From positions 8,871,001 through 8,935,000 of the forward strand of contig NZ_CP121650.1 of the NCBI RefSeq assembly GCF_029714405.1: 64,000 bases of DNA, in the 5' to 3' direction. This DNA is from Bradyrhizobium sp. CB82 (GTDB taxonomy: Bacteria > Pseudomonadota > Alphaproteobacteria > Rhizobiales > Xanthobacteraceae). Of the stretch, positions 34,790 to 44,607 are shown in pieces; the first letter of the stretch is position 1; each line of letters begins with the position of its first letter. The position numbers were made by a program, and so were the translations under genes. The notes under the pieces were generated by a model. It had not been told where the DNA came from and ran no database searches. It was given only the letters and a program-made list of their open reading frames with translations.

Positions 34790-35989
34790 TTACTTCGTCG
34801 CCGGGCAGCCGCTTTCCTTGGCGGTGAAGAATGCCTTGTCGCCTGGGACGGTGGCGAGCAGCTTGTAGTAGTCGAAGGGCCGCTTCGATTCCGACGGCTT
34901 CTTGACCTCGAACAGATACATGTCGTGGACCATGCGGCCGTTCTCCAGCACTTTGCCCTGCGCGAAATCGTCGTCGACCGGCAGCTCCTTGAGCTTCTTG
35001 GCGACGGCGTCAGGATCTTTCGTGCCCGCTGCCTTCACGGCCTTCAGATAGCTCAGCGTCGCCGAATAGGTGCCGGCATGGATCATGCTCGGCATCCGCC
35101 CGGTGCGCCTGAAGAAGCGTTCACCCAGATTGCGCGTGCGGTCGTTGAGATCCCAGTAATAGCCTTCGGTGAGTACGAGGCCCTGGGCAGCTTCGAGTCC
35201 GAGACCGTGAACGTCAGCCAGCGTCATCAACAGCGCGGCGAGCTTCTGGCCGCCGCGGACGATGCCGAACTCGGCTGCCTGTTTGATCGAGTTGTTGGTA
35301 TCGAGACCGGCATTGGCAAGCCCGATGATTTTCGCTCTTGAGCTTTGCGCCTGCAGCAAGAACGACGAGAAATCCGATGAGTTCAGGGGGGTGCGGACAG
35401 ACCCCAACACCTTGCCGCCGTTGGCGGTCACAATTTCGGTCGTATCCTTTTCCAGCGCGTAGCCGAACGCGTAGTCGACAGTCAGGAAGAACCAGGTGTC
35501 GCCGCCGGCTTTCACCAGCGCGCCGCCCGTGCCGACACCGAGCGCACGGGTGTCATAGGCCCAGTGGAAGCCATAGGGCTGGCAGAGATCGCCGGTCAGG
35601 CGCGAGGTCGCCGCACCCACGACGATGTCGATCTTCTTCTTTTCCCTGGAAAGCTCATGGATCGCGAGCGCGACCGACGAGGTCGTCAGCTCCGTGATCA
35701 TGTCGACGTTCTCGACGTCGTACCAGCGCCGCGCGATGGAGGTGGCGAGATCCGGCTTGTTCTGGTGATCGGCGGTGACGAGCTCGATCTTCTGGCCCAG
35801 CACCTCGCCGCCAAAATCCTCGATCGCCATTCTTGCGGCTTCGACCGACCATTTGCCGCCGTAATCGGCGTAGACGCCGGACTGGTCGTTGAGGATGCCG
35901 ATCTTGACGCCTTGATTGGCGTTTTGCGCGGAGGCCGGCGCCGCCAGCAGCACGGACAAAGCGGCGGCAGCCAAAAGTGCTGATTTCAT
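34790..35989 (-). CDS. Branched-chain amino-acid-type ABC substrate-binding protein
   Basis: 399-residue periplasmic binding protein, family 6 (LivJ-like). Signal peptide about 1-21 (ASA-QN). It opens with VKIGILNDQSGVYADYGGKW, and ends with the family's ESGCPATK-like short tail containing a cysteine. Bradyrhizobium genomes carry very many of these. No livHMGF genes are adjacent; neighbours are a convergent MAPEG gene and an RND operon. It presumably feeds a transporter encoded elsewhere, for aromatic acids, amino acids or amides. Confidence 0.92.
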   Translation of the reverse strand: MKSALLAAAALSVLLAAPASAQNANQGVKIGILNDQSGVYADYGGKWSVEAARMAIEDFGGEVLGQKIELVTADHQNKPDLATSIARRWYDVENVDMITELTTSSVALAIHELSREKKKIDIVVGAATSRLTGDLCQPYGFHWAYDTRALGVGTGGALVKAGGDTWFFLTVDYAFGYALEKDTTEIVTANGGKVLGSVRTPLNSSDFSSFLLQAQSSRAKIIGLANAGLDTNNSIKQAAEFGIVRGGQKLAALLMTLADVHGLGLEAAQGLVLTEGYYWDLNDRTRNLGERFFRRTGRMPSMIHAGTYSATLSYLKAVKAAGTKDPDAVAKKLKELPVDDDFAQGKVLENGRMVHDMYLFEVKKPSESKRPFDYYKLLATVPGDKAFFTAKESGCPATK

Positions 35990-36199
35990 AGTTTAACTCC
36001 CAGCAGTTTTCTATTTTGAAATCGCGCGGATACTAGTGAAGAACCCCGTCCCTGCCCATCCATTTCGGCCTCAGCCGTTAGTATGGGCGCGGCGCTTCCC
36101 AGAGCTCGACTCGTCGTCCCGGACAAGCGCAGCGAAGCGGAGCGCAGATCGACACCGTGATTGCTTGATGTGGGTGTGGCCGCAACGACCGACGTTACG

Positions 36200-39100
36200 T
36201 TACGTCGCAACTTCCGCCTTCTTTCCGCGCCCATCGGCGAGGTTACGCACGATCATGTAGAAGATCGGGGTGAACACCAGGCCGAACAGCGTGACGCCGA
36301 GCATGCCGAAGAATACGGCGACGCCGACGGCCTGGCGCATCTCCGAGCCCGAGCCGGTCGAGACCACCAGCGGCAGCACGCCGAGGATGAAGGCAAAGGA
36401 CGTCATCAGGATCGGCCGCAGGCGCAGACGGCAGGCCTCGATCACGGCCTGCAGCCGCGGCTTGCCTTCGAGCTCGATGTCGCGGGCGAACTCCACGATC
36501 AGGATGGCGTTTTTCGCGGCTAGTCCCACCAACACGACGAAGCCGATTTGCGTGAGGATGTTGACGTCTTGCCCCATGATGCGGACGCCGATGGTGGCAG
36601 CTAACAGGCACATCGGCACGATCAGAATCACCGCGAACGGTAGCGACCAGCTGCCGTACTGCGCGGCCAGCACGAGATAGACGAACAGCACGCAGATCGG
36701 GAACACGTAGAGGCCGGCATTGCCGCCGGTGACCTGCTGGTAGGACAGGTCCGTCCATTCGAAGGTGAAGCCGCTCGGCAAGGTGTCATCCGCGAGTTTC
36801 TTGATCGTGTTGAGCGCGGTGGTCGAGCTCGTGCCCGGCGCCGGCTCGCCCTGCAATTCGGACGCCGCATAAAGATTGTAGCGCGCGACGCGGTCCGGGC
36901 CCGAGACGTCGCGGAAATCGACCACGCTGCCCAGCATCACCATGTCGCCGGCGGCATTGCGCGTACGCAGCCGCGAAAGGTCGCTGGACTCTTTCCGGAA
37001 CGGCAGGTCGGCCTGCGCGGTGACGTGATAGGTGCGGCCGAACAGGTTGAAGTCGTTGACATAGGTCGATCCGAAATAGGTCTGGATCGTAGCGTTGATG
37101 TTGGCGATGGGAACGCCGAGCTTCTGGGCCTTGGTGCGGTCGATGTCGACGAAGAGCTGCGGCGTATTCGCGGTGAACGGCGAGAACACCGAGGTCAGCT
37201 CGGGCGCCTTGCGCGCTGCGGCCACGAGCTCGTCAGTTGCAGCCGCGAGCATTCCCGGCCCGCGGCCCTGGCGGTCCTGTACGCGGATGGTGAAGCCGCC
37301 GCCGGTGCCGATGCCGGGCACCGCCGGGGGAGGAATGACGATGATGAAGGCACCCTGGATCGCGGAAAGGCGCTTGCGCAGCTCACCGGTGATCGCGCCC
37401 GCGGAAAGCCCCTTCTTCAGACGCACCTCCGGCTCTTCGAATACCGGAAACAGCGCCGCCGCATTGCCGGCCTGCGTGCGCGTCGCGCCGGAGAAGCCGG
37501 CAAAGGCGGCGACGCGGACGATGCCCGGCGTATCGAGCGCGATGCGCTCGATCTCACGCACGATCTCGGTGGTGCGCGCGAGCGACGCTGCGCCCGGCAA
37601 CTGCACGGAGACGATGACGTAGCCGCGATCCTGCGCGGGGATGAAGCCCTGCGGCGTCGTCGCGATCAGCCAGCCGGCGCTGCCGATCAGCGCGACATAG
37701 ATCAGCAGCATCACCACCGAATGCCGGATCACGAAATTGGCAACAGCGGCATAGCCGTGCGACAGGCGGTCGAACACGCGGTTGAAGACGCCGGTGAACG
37801 CGTCCCAGCCGCGCGCGATGAAATTCCACCGCGCCGGTGGTCGTTTCTCGTCATGCGGTGTGAGGATCTGCGAGGCCAGCGCCGGCGACAGCGTCAGCGA
37901 GCAGAAGCAGGAGATCGCGGTCGCAACCGCGATGGTGACGGCAAATTGCTGGAAGAACTGTCCCGAGATGCCGCCCAGGAACGCCGTCGGCACGAACACC
38001 GCACACAGCACCAGCGCGATCGAGACCAGCGCGCCGCCGACCTCCTCCATGGTCTTGAGCGCTGCGTCGCGCCGGCTCATGCCGTGCTCGAGATGCCGCT
38101 CGACGTTCTCGACCACGACGATGGCGTCGTCGACCACGATGCCGACGGCGAGCACGAGGCCGAACAAAGTGAGATTGTTGATGGAAAATCCGAGCGCCGC
38201 CATCACCGCAAAGGTGCCGACCAGCGAGACCGGTATCGCGACGATCGGAATGATCGCGGGCCGCCAGCCCTGCAGGAAGACCAGCACCACGATGACCACG
38301 AGCAGCATGGCCTCGTAGATGGTCTTGATCAGCTCGTGGACGGATTGCGCGATGAACTCGGTCGGGTTGTAGCCGATGTTGTAGTCGAGGCCCTTCGGGA
38401 AGCTCGCCTTGAGCTTGACCATCGTGTCGGAAATGTTCTTCGCCGTCGCAAGCGCGTTCGATCCGGGTCGCTGGGTAACCAGCATCGCGACCGCCGATTT
38501 GCGCAACAGGAAGCTGTTGGTGGTGTAGGACAGCGCGCCCAGCTCGATGCGGGCGACGTCGCGCAGGCGCACCGTGCGGCCGTCGGAGCCGGCCTTGATC
38601 AGGATGTCCTCGAACTGCCTCTGGTCCTTCAGGCGCCCCGTGAAGGTCAGGTTTGGCTGGAAGGCGCGGTCCGCGATCGGCGGCTCGGCGATCTGGCCGC
38701 CGGCAATCTGCACGTTCTGCGACCGGATCGCGGCGAGCACCTCGTCCGAGGTCATGCCGAGATTGGCGATGCGGTCGGGATCGAGCCACAGCCGCATCGA
38801 ATAGTCGCGCGCGCCAAAGATCTGGATGTCGCCGACGCCGTCGAGCCGCAGCAGCTGGTCGCGGACCTGGAGCAGCGCGTAGTTGGAGATGTAGAGCTGG
38901 TCGAACGTGTCGTCGGGCGACAGCATGAACACGACCATCAGGATGTCGGGCGAATTCTTGCGCGTGGTGACGCCGTTGCGCTGGACTTCCTCAGGCAAAC
39001 GCGGCTGCGCGATCGCGACCCGGTTCTGGACCAGCACCTGGGCCTTGTCGAGATCGGTGCCCAGCTTGAAGGTGACGGTGATGGTGAGCTGGCCGTTCGA

Positions 39101-39355
39101 CGTCGCCTGGCTGTAGAGATACAGCATGTCCTCGACGCCGTTGATCTCCTGCTCGATGGGAGCAGCCACCGTGTCGGACACGGTCTGCGCGGAAGCGCCG
39201 GGATATTGCGTGGTCACCACCACGGTCGGCGGCACCACCTGCGGATATTCGGAGACCGGCAGCGTGGTATAGGCGAGCGCGCCGACGATCAGCAGCACGA
39301 TCGACAGCACCATCGCCAGGATGGGCTGGTTGATGGAGAGGCGGCCGAGGTTCAT
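36200..39355 (-). CDS. RND multidrug efflux permease (HAE-1 family)
   Basis: 1051 residues, normal for AcrB/MexB-type pumps. It begins with NQPILAMVLSIVLLIVGALA (TM1), has two large periplasmic loops with the porter domains, and the proton-relay Asp pair 409-410 in GIVVDDAIVVVENV (TM4). GSGSEMRQAVGVAVFFGM near the C terminus is the conserved TM11-12 region. It overlaps the adaptor gene by 4 bases (ATGA). No outer-membrane channel gene is adjacent, so a shared TolC-like protein must be used. Likely exports hydrophobic drugs or plant phenolics. Confidence 0.95.
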   Translation of the reverse strand: MNLGRLSINQPILAMVLSIVLLIVGALAYTTLPVSEYPQVVPPTVVVTTQYPGASAQTVSDTVAAPIEQEINGVEDMLYLYSQATSNGQLTITVTFKLGTDLDKAQVLVQNRVAIAQPRLPEEVQRNGVTTRKNSPDILMVVFMLSPDDTFDQLYISNYALLQVRDQLLRLDGVGDIQIFGARDYSMRLWLDPDRIANLGMTSDEVLAAIRSQNVQIAGGQIAEPPIADRAFQPNLTFTGRLKDQRQFEDILIKAGSDGRTVRLRDVARIELGALSYTTNSFLLRKSAVAMLVTQRPGSNALATAKNISDTMVKLKASFPKGLDYNIGYNPTEFIAQSVHELIKTIYEAMLLVVIVVLVFLQGWRPAIIPIVAIPVSLVGTFAVMAALGFSINNLTLFGLVLAVGIVVDDAIVVVENVERHLEHGMSRRDAALKTMEEVGGALVSIALVLCAVFVPTAFLGGISGQFFQQFAVTIAVATAISCFCSLTLSPALASQILTPHDEKRPPARWNFIARGWDAFTGVFNRVFDRLSHGYAAVANFVIRHSVVMLLIYVALIGSAGWLIATTPQGFIPAQDRGYVIVSVQLPGAASLARTTEIVREIERIALDTPGIVRVAAFAGFSGATRTQAGNAAALFPVFEEPEVRLKKGLSAGAITGELRKRLSAIQGAFIIVIPPPAVPGIGTGGGFTIRVQDRQGRGPGMLAAATDELVAAARKAPELTSVFSPFTANTPQLFVDIDRTKAQKLGVPIANINATIQTYFGSTYVNDFNLFGRTYHVTAQADLPFRKESSDLSRLRTRNAAGDMVMLGSVVDFRDVSGPDRVARYNLYAASELQGEPAPGTSSTTALNTIKKLADDTLPSGFTFEWTDLSYQQVTGGNAGLYVFPICVLFVYLVLAAQYGSWSLPFAVILIVPMCLLAATIGVRIMGQDVNILTQIGFVVLVGLAAKNAILIVEFARDIELEGKPRLQAVIEACRLRLRPILMTSFAFILGVLPLVVSTGSGSEMRQAVGVAVFFGMLGVTLFGLVFTPIFYMIVRNLADGRGKKAEVAT

Positions 39356-40545
39356 GACTTGCCACCCGCCGGCGCTTGGGCTTGATGCGGGCTGACCTTG
39401 GCGCCGACGCGGGCGCGCTGGATGCCGTCGACGATGACACGGTCGTCGGCCTTCAACCCTTCGCGAATCACGCGCAGCCCCTCATCGAGCGGACCGAGCG
39501 TCACGGGCCGCGCCTCGACGGTATCATCCGGCTTGACCACGAAGACGATCTTGCGGGACTGGTCGGTCGCGACCGCGACGTCGGGAATCAGCAACGCCTC
39601 GTAGGGCGCGCTGCCGATCAGGCGCACGCGGCCGAACTGCCCAGGCAGGATCGAGAGATCGGTGTTCTTGATGACAGCGCGGCTGCGCAGCGTGCCGGTA
39701 GAGACGTCCAGGCGATTGTCGAGGAAGTTGATGGTGCCGTCATGCGACGGCTTGGTCTCGCCGGCCAACGTCACCTGCACCGGGTTCGGCGTATCGCGCG
39801 AGCTCGGGCGCTTGCCTTCGAACCAGAGCTTGCTGTTCTTGATATAGGTCGCCTCGTCCAGGTCGAAATAGATGTAGATTGGATCGAGCGACACGATCGA
39901 GGTCAGCAGTGTCGAGGTGCCGGTGTCGCTGCCCTGGACGAGGTTGCCGGGGCTGACGAGGTGGCGGCTGACGCGGCCGGTGAGCGGTGCCGCCACATGT
40001 GTGAACTCGATATTGAGCTTGGCGGCCTTCAGCGCGCCTTCGGCCTGCATCTCGGCGGCGTGCGCGGCCTGCAAGGCCTGGCGGCGCTGGTCGACGACCT
40101 GCTCGGAGACGGCGCTGGTCTGGACCAGGTTGAGGCCGCGATCGAGCTCGCGCTTGGCAAGCTCCACCTTGGCGCGCGCGTCCGAAAGCTGACCGTCAGC
40201 CTGCTCGGCGACCGCCTCGAACGGACGGGAGTCAATCACATAGAGGAGATCGCCGGCGTGGACGATCGCGCCGTCCTGGAATTCGACCGAGTTGACGAAG
40301 CCGCCGACCCGCGGGCGCACCTGCACCTCTTCCACCGCCTCGAAGCGGCCGGTGAACTCTTCCCAATCGGTGACGGTGCGCTTGACCGGCTGGGCGACCG
40401 TGACAGGGGGCGCCGGGGGAGCTGCCGCCTGCGAGGCCGGCTTGTCACAGCCTGCGAGGAGGCCGGCAGCTGTCAGCGCCAAAACCGCAAGGAAAGGACC
40501 AGGCAGGGAATGCCGTCGGACTGGCCTCGGGTTCGGCTCGCTCAT
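39352..40545 (-). CDS. RND efflux periplasmic adaptor lipoprotein
   Basis: 397-residue membrane fusion protein. A signal peptide ends in a lipobox LLAGC with Cys33 as lipidation site. The HlyD-like architecture is clear: lipoyl half-motif around VRPRVGGFVNSVEF, a coiled-coil hairpin with QADGQLSDARAKVELAKREL, then VAAPLTGRVSRHLVSPGNLV. It is the first gene of the adaptor-permease operon. A 7-bp inverted repeat lies 29 bases upstream of the start (40574-40594), a good place for a TetR-type operator, though no regulator gene is adjacent. Confidence 0.93.
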   Translation of the reverse strand: MSEPNPRPVRRHSLPGPFLAVLALTAAGLLAGCDKPASQAAAPPAPPVTVAQPVKRTVTDWEEFTGRFEAVEEVQVRPRVGGFVNSVEFQDGAIVHAGDLLYVIDSRPFEAVAEQADGQLSDARAKVELAKRELDRGLNLVQTSAVSEQVVDQRRQALQAAHAAEMQAEGALKAAKLNIEFTHVAAPLTGRVSRHLVSPGNLVQGSDTGTSTLLTSIVSLDPIYIYFDLDEATYIKNSKLWFEGKRPSSRDTPNPVQVTLAGETKPSHDGTINFLDNRLDVSTGTLRSRAVIKNTDLSILPGQFGRVRLIGSAPYEALLIPDVAVATDQSRKIVFVVKPDDTVEARPVTLGPLDEGLRVIREGLKADDRVIVDGIQRARVGAKVSPHQAQAPAGGKS

Positions 40546-40573
40546 GTCTTGCCCCTTCCTTGGTGCTGCGGCA

Positions 40574-40594
40574 GTAAGCAGGGTAGCTGCTTAC
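40574..40594. promoter_or_regulatory. Inverted repeat upstream of the RND operon (candidate operator)
   Basis: GTAAGCA (40574-40580) and TGCTTAC (40588-40594) form a perfect inverted repeat around 7 bases, 29 bases before the adaptor start. Size and position resemble TetR-family operators of RND pumps. The 435-base gap 40546-40980 otherwise holds a family A repeat and no gene. Confidence 0.5.
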
Positions 40595-40779
40595 CCGCAG
40601 GCGGCACAAGATGGGTTTCAATGATGAACTCTTCAAGACGAAGGACGGCGCATCTTTGGCGGGACGCCCTAGCCGGGTGGCCGGGTTGCGGAGAGATAGT
40701 GGGCCGCACTGGCGCCGATGAGTCCACGGAAAGCGATTGGGCCTATTCGCCGGGCTCATGAATGAGGAGGCGGGCTTCG

Positions 40780-40890
40780 CCTCTCCCCGCTTGCGCGGGG
40801 GTTAGGGGGGCCTCCACGAATTCAACTCTCACCGTCCTCGCGGAGAGCCTCCCTCACCCCAACCCTCCCAGCTCAGTCGGGGAGAGGGGG
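40780..40890. repeat. Intergenic palindromic repeat, family A copy 5
   Basis: CCTCTCCCCGCTTGCGCGGGG on the left and CCTCCCAGCTCAGTCGGGGAGAGG on the right, with GGGGGGCCTCC and GGAGAGCCTCC in the centre. The right hairpin is degenerate. It lies between the divergent RND and alcohol dehydrogenase genes. A single arm of the same family is at 43711-43737. Confidence 0.7.
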
Positions 40891-40980
40891 AACACAGCCA
40901 GCGTCTTCGCGCATGACGGGCGCCCGCGGCTCGGCTAGATTGTTCGAACAAGAACAAGACGAATTGCCGGGAGGACAGGC

Positions 40981-42135
40981 GTGCATCAAGGGCGTGTCGT
41001 TTTCGGCGCGATCGAGGAGGTCGTGTTCGGCCATCCGGCCGCGGGCGCCATTCTGGCGCAGATGGATCGCTTGGGGTCGAACCGCGCCTTCCTGATGGTC
41101 TCGGGCACGCTCAACCGGCAGACCGACGAAATCGCAAGGATCCGACAGACGTTGGGCACGCGCTGTGCGGGCCTGTTCGACGCCATGCCGGCGCATACGC
41201 CGCGCGAAGCAGTGATTGCGGCCGCCAATGCGGCACGCGCGGTGAAGGCGGACCTGATCGTCACCGTCGGCGGCGGCTCGATCACCGACGGCGCCAAGGC
41301 GGTGCAACTTTGCCTCGCCAACAGCATCGACAGCACCGATGGCATCGAGCGCATCCGCGTCCACCGGGGTGTAGACCCCGAGATGAATGTGCCTACCGTG
41401 CGGCAGATCAGCGTACCCACCACGATTGCCGGCGGCGAGTTCAGCGCCATCGCGGGGGTCACCGACCGCAACACCCATGTGAAGCAGATGCTGCGCCATC
41501 CGCTGGTGGTGCCGCGCGCGACGATCCTCGATCCCGCCATCACCGTGCACACGCCGGAATGGCTGTTCCTCTCGACCGGCATCCGCGCCGTCGATCATTG
41601 CGTCGAGGCGATCTGCTCGCGTGAGACACATCCCTATGCCGACGCGCAAGCGGTGAAGGGGCTCGCGATGCTCGCAGATGCGCTGCCGCGGGTGAAGGCC
41701 AACCCGGGAGATCTCGACGCGCGGATGGACGCGCAGATCGGTACCTGGCTGTCGATGGGCGCGCTCGCCGCCGGCGTTCCCATGGGCGCAAGCCATGGCA
41801 TCGGCTACGTACTGGGCGCGGCCTTCGACGTGCCGCATGGCTACACCTCCTGCATCATGCTGCCGGCGGTGATGCGCTGGAACGCGTCCGACAATGCCGA
41901 GCGCCAGATGATCGTCGCGGCCGCGATGGGCTTTCCCGGCAAAGATGCCGCCGACGTGCTGGACGCCTTCATCCGCTCGCTGGGCATGCCGCGCAGCCTT
42001 TCCGAGATGCGCGTCTCACCGGATCATTTCGATTCCATCGCCGAGCAGGCGATGCGCACGCCCTGGGTACCGCGCAACCCGCGCAGGATCGATGGTCCTG
42101 CGCAGATCCGCGAAATCCTGCTTCTCGCCGCATAG
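40981..42135 (+). CDS. Iron-containing alcohol dehydrogenase / maleylacetate reductase-like
   Basis: 384-residue dehydroquinate-synthase-fold enzyme. It shows the nucleotide-binding VTVGGGSITDGAKA motif and metal-ligand segments GIRAVDHCVEAI, GASHGIGYVLG and FDVPHGYTS. The start is the GTG at 40981, with GGGAGGA upstream. Members reduce maleylacetate or oxidise alcohols; this version is annotated either way in related bacteria. It is followed 17 bases later by a CoA ligase gene, so it probably produces or uses an acid or aldehyde that is then activated. Confidence 0.88.
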   Translation: MHQGRVVFGAIEEVVFGHPAAGAILAQMDRLGSNRAFLMVSGTLNRQTDEIARIRQTLGTRCAGLFDAMPAHTPREAVIAAANAARAVKADLIVTVGGGSITDGAKAVQLCLANSIDSTDGIERIRVHRGVDPEMNVPTVRQISVPTTIAGGEFSAIAGVTDRNTHVKQMLRHPLVVPRATILDPAITVHTPEWLFLSTGIRAVDHCVEAICSRETHPYADAQAVKGLAMLADALPRVKANPGDLDARMDAQIGTWLSMGALAAGVPMGASHGIGYVLGAAFDVPHGYTSCIMLPAVMRWNASDNAERQMIVAAAMGFPGKDAADVLDAFIRSLGMPRSLSEMRVSPDHFDSIAEQAMRTPWVPRNPRRIDGPAQIREILLLAA

Positions 42136-42152
42136 CTCTAGCCGGAGGATCG

Positions 42153-43703
42153 ATGTACACAGGTACGCATGCCCATCTACGCCCGCTGCAACCTGCCTTC
42201 ATCATGGCCGGCACGGGCGAGACCGTCACCTATCGCGAGCTCGATGCGCGCAGCAACCGGCTGGCCCATCTGTTTCGCAAGCGCGGACTGAAGCGGCTCG
42301 ATCACTACTCGATCTTCATGGAGAACAATTCGCGCTATCTCGAAGCCTGCGGCGCGGGCGAGCGGTCCGGGCTCTATTTTACCTGCGTCAACTCGTTCCT
42401 CACCGCGGGCGAGCTCGCCTACATCCTGACCAACAGCCAGTCGCGTATCCTGATCACTTCGGTGGCCAAGCTCGACATCGCGCGCGAAGCGCTGAAGGAA
42501 TGTCCGAAGGTCGAGCTCTGCGTCGTCGCCGATGGTCCTTCCGAGAGCGATCGTATCGTTGGGCTGGAGCAGGCGACGGCAGACCTGCCGAAGACGCCGA
42601 TCGCCGACGAATGGCTGGGCACGGCGATGCTCTATTCGTCGGGCACGACGGGACGGCCGAAGGGTATCCTGCGGCCGCTGCCGGAGGAGTCGCCCCGGCA
42701 CAATATGCCGCTGTTCGATTTCCTCACCAAGCTTTGGCATTACCGCGAGGGCATGGTCTATCTGTCGCCGGCGCCGCTCTATCACTCTGCGCCGCAGGCC
42801 GCGGTCAATCTCACGATCCGCATGGGCGGCACCGTGATCATCATGGAGAGCTTTGATCCGGAGCGTTACCTCGAGCTCGTGGAGCAATGGGGCATCACCC
42901 ACACCCAGATCGTGCCGACGATGTTCTCGCGCATGCTGAAGCTGCCGGAGGAGGTGCGCAGGCGCCACGACCTGTCCTCGCTCGAGATCGCGGTGCATGC
43001 CGCTGCGCCCTGCCCGGCGCTGGTGAAGGACGACATGATCAAATGGTGGGGGCCAATCATCCACGAATATTACGGCGCGACCGAAGGTCTCGGCTTCACC
43101 GCCTGCAACACCGAGGAATGGCTCGCCCATCGCGGCACCGTCGGCAAGATCATGCTCGGCGACCTGCATATTCTCGACGAGAACATGAAGGAGTGCCCGA
43201 CCGGCACCGCCGGCACGGTGTGGTTCAAGACGGCCTCGACGTTCGAGTATTTCAACGATCCCGAGAAGACAAAGGAAGCGCGCTCGGCTGACGGCAGCAT
43301 GAGCACGGTCGGCGACGTCGGCTATGTCGACGAGGACCGTTTCCTCTACCTCACCGATCGCGCCACCTTCATGATCATCTCGGGCGGGGTGAACATCTAT
43401 CCGCAGGAATGCGAGAATCTGCTGATCACCCACCCGCAGGTCGCGGACGCCGCGGTGTTCGGCGTGCCCAATGCCGATCTCGGCGAAGAGGTAAAAGCAG
43501 TGGTGCAGCCGATGCCGGGCGTGGTGCCGGAACCGGCGCTCGCCGAGGAGCTGATCGCGTTCTGCGCAAAATCCCTGTCGCGGCAAAAGGTGCCGCGCTC
43601 GGTCGACTTCGAAAAGGAATTGCCGCGCCTGCCGACCGGAAAACTCTACAAGCGCCTGCTGCGGGATCGCTATTGGGGAAACAAGACATCGCGGATTGTG
43701 TGA
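42153..43703 (+). CDS. AMP-dependent acyl-CoA synthetase
   Basis: 516 residues, GGAGG just before the ATG. The adenylate-forming signature is YSSGTTGRPKG (161-171); the ATP motif is YYGATEGLG, and the hinge region RATFMIISGGVNIYPQE with catalytic Lys near PTGKLYKRLLRDRY at the end. The sequence around residues 200-260 (LSPAPLYHSAPQAAV) matches the fatty-acyl/cyclohexanecarboxyl-type ligases. Substrate unknown. Together with the dehydrogenase upstream it forms a two-gene unit at the edge of the catabolic region. Confidence 0.92.
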   Translation: MYTGTHAHLRPLQPAFIMAGTGETVTYRELDARSNRLAHLFRKRGLKRLDHYSIFMENNSRYLEACGAGERSGLYFTCVNSFLTAGELAYILTNSQSRILITSVAKLDIAREALKECPKVELCVVADGPSESDRIVGLEQATADLPKTPIADEWLGTAMLYSSGTTGRPKGILRPLPEESPRHNMPLFDFLTKLWHYREGMVYLSPAPLYHSAPQAAVNLTIRMGGTVIIMESFDPERYLELVEQWGITHTQIVPTMFSRMLKLPEEVRRRHDLSSLEIAVHAAAPCPALVKDDMIKWWGPIIHEYYGATEGLGFTACNTEEWLAHRGTVGKIMLGDLHILDENMKECPTGTAGTVWFKTASTFEYFNDPEKTKEARSADGSMSTVGDVGYVDEDRFLYLTDRATFMIISGGVNIYPQECENLLITHPQVADAAVFGVPNADLGEEVKAVVQPMPGVVPEPALAEELIAFCAKSLSRQKVPRSVDFEKELPRLPTGKLYKRLLRDRYWGNKTSRIV

Positions 43704-43710
43704 CTCTTAG

Positions 43711-43740
43711 CCTCTCCCCGTTTGCGGGGCGAGGGAGCGC
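43711..43740. repeat. Partial family A repeat arm
   Basis: CCTCTCCCCGTTTGCGGGGCGAGGGAGCGCGGC directly after the CoA ligase stop codon. It forms one hairpin and matches one half of the family A element. It could act as a transcription end between the convergent ligase and SDR genes. Confidence 0.5.
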
Positions 43741-43762
43741 GGCGCCGACGCTGGCGACAGCT

Positions 43763-44539
43763 TCACCCCAACATCTGCGTATCGCCGCAGATCGAAATCG
43801 CCTGGCCGGAGATGGTGCGGCCGCGGGGGCTTGCCATGAACAGGATCTGATCGGCGATCTGCTCGGGCGTCACGTAGTCCTTGATCGAGGTATAGGAGAA
43901 CGCGATGCGCTCCATCTCGGCATAGGACACGCCGCGCTGTTGTGCTTTCGCTTCCAGCACGCGGCGCTGGCGGTCGCCGGCGACGAGACCGGGCAAGATG
44001 GCGTTGACGCGGATCTTGTCCGGGCCGAGCTCGATCGCGAGCGATTTGGTCAAGCCGATGACGCCCCACTTCGCCGCAGCATAAGGCGTACGCATGGCGA
44101 AGCCGACCTTTCCGGCCGCGGACGAGATGTTGACGATCGAGGCGTTCTTGCTCTCGCGCAGCAGCGGCACTGCGAGCCGCGTGCAATTGAACTGGCCGGT
44201 GAGGCAGACCTCGACGCAGCGGTCCCAGTCCTCCGGATTCATCTCCTCGACCTTCGCGGTCGGGCCGGCGATGCCGGCATTGTTGACGAGCACGTCCAGC
44301 CCGCCGAGCATGCGAACCGCCTCGTCGAACATCGCCTTCACCGCTGCGCGATCAGAGACATCGCATTGCGAGCGTGTGATGGCGGGATCGCTGTTCGCAA
44401 GCGCGGCAAGCGCCATCTCGTCGACATCGCAGACATGCACCTTTGCGCCCTCGGCAAGGAAGCGACGGGCGATTGCAAGCCCTATGCCGCCCGCCCCCGC
44501 GGTCACCAATACGCGCAACCCCTTGATGTCGAGATCCAT
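43763..44539 (-). CDS. SDR family oxidoreductase
   Basis: 258-residue classical short-chain dehydrogenase. NAD(P)-binding TAGAGGIG (13-20), NNAG (86-89), Ser140 region NISSAAG, and catalytic Tyr153-x3-Lys157 in TPYAAAKWG are all present. Asp38 after the second strand (CDVDE) favours NAD+. Likely acts on a beta-hydroxyacid or a 3-hydroxyacyl intermediate. It is divergent from the first BKACE gene with only 68 bases between, so the two could share a control region. Confidence 0.92.
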   Translation of the reverse strand: MDLDIKGLRVLVTAGAGGIGLAIARRFLAEGAKVHVCDVDEMALAALANSDPAITRSQCDVSDRAAVKAMFDEAVRMLGGLDVLVNNAGIAGPTAKVEEMNPEDWDRCVEVCLTGQFNCTRLAVPLLRESKNASIVNISSAAGKVGFAMRTPYAAAKWGVIGLTKSLAIELGPDKIRVNAILPGLVAGDRQRRVLEAKAQQRGVSYAEMERIAFSYTSIKDYVTPEQIADQILFMASPRGRTISGQAISICGDTQMLG

Positions 44540-44607
44540 GATGGCTCCGATCGTGTCTTGATGCTAAGCGTGACGGTAGATCACAGCCGCCTCGGAGTTG
44601 CAAACCC

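Noticed and set aside
37025..39385. 786-codon open frame on the plus strand
   Set aside because: It is antisense to the RND permease gene, which shows all expected motifs. The product is almost entirely Arg/Asp/His/Gly-rich and resembles no protein.
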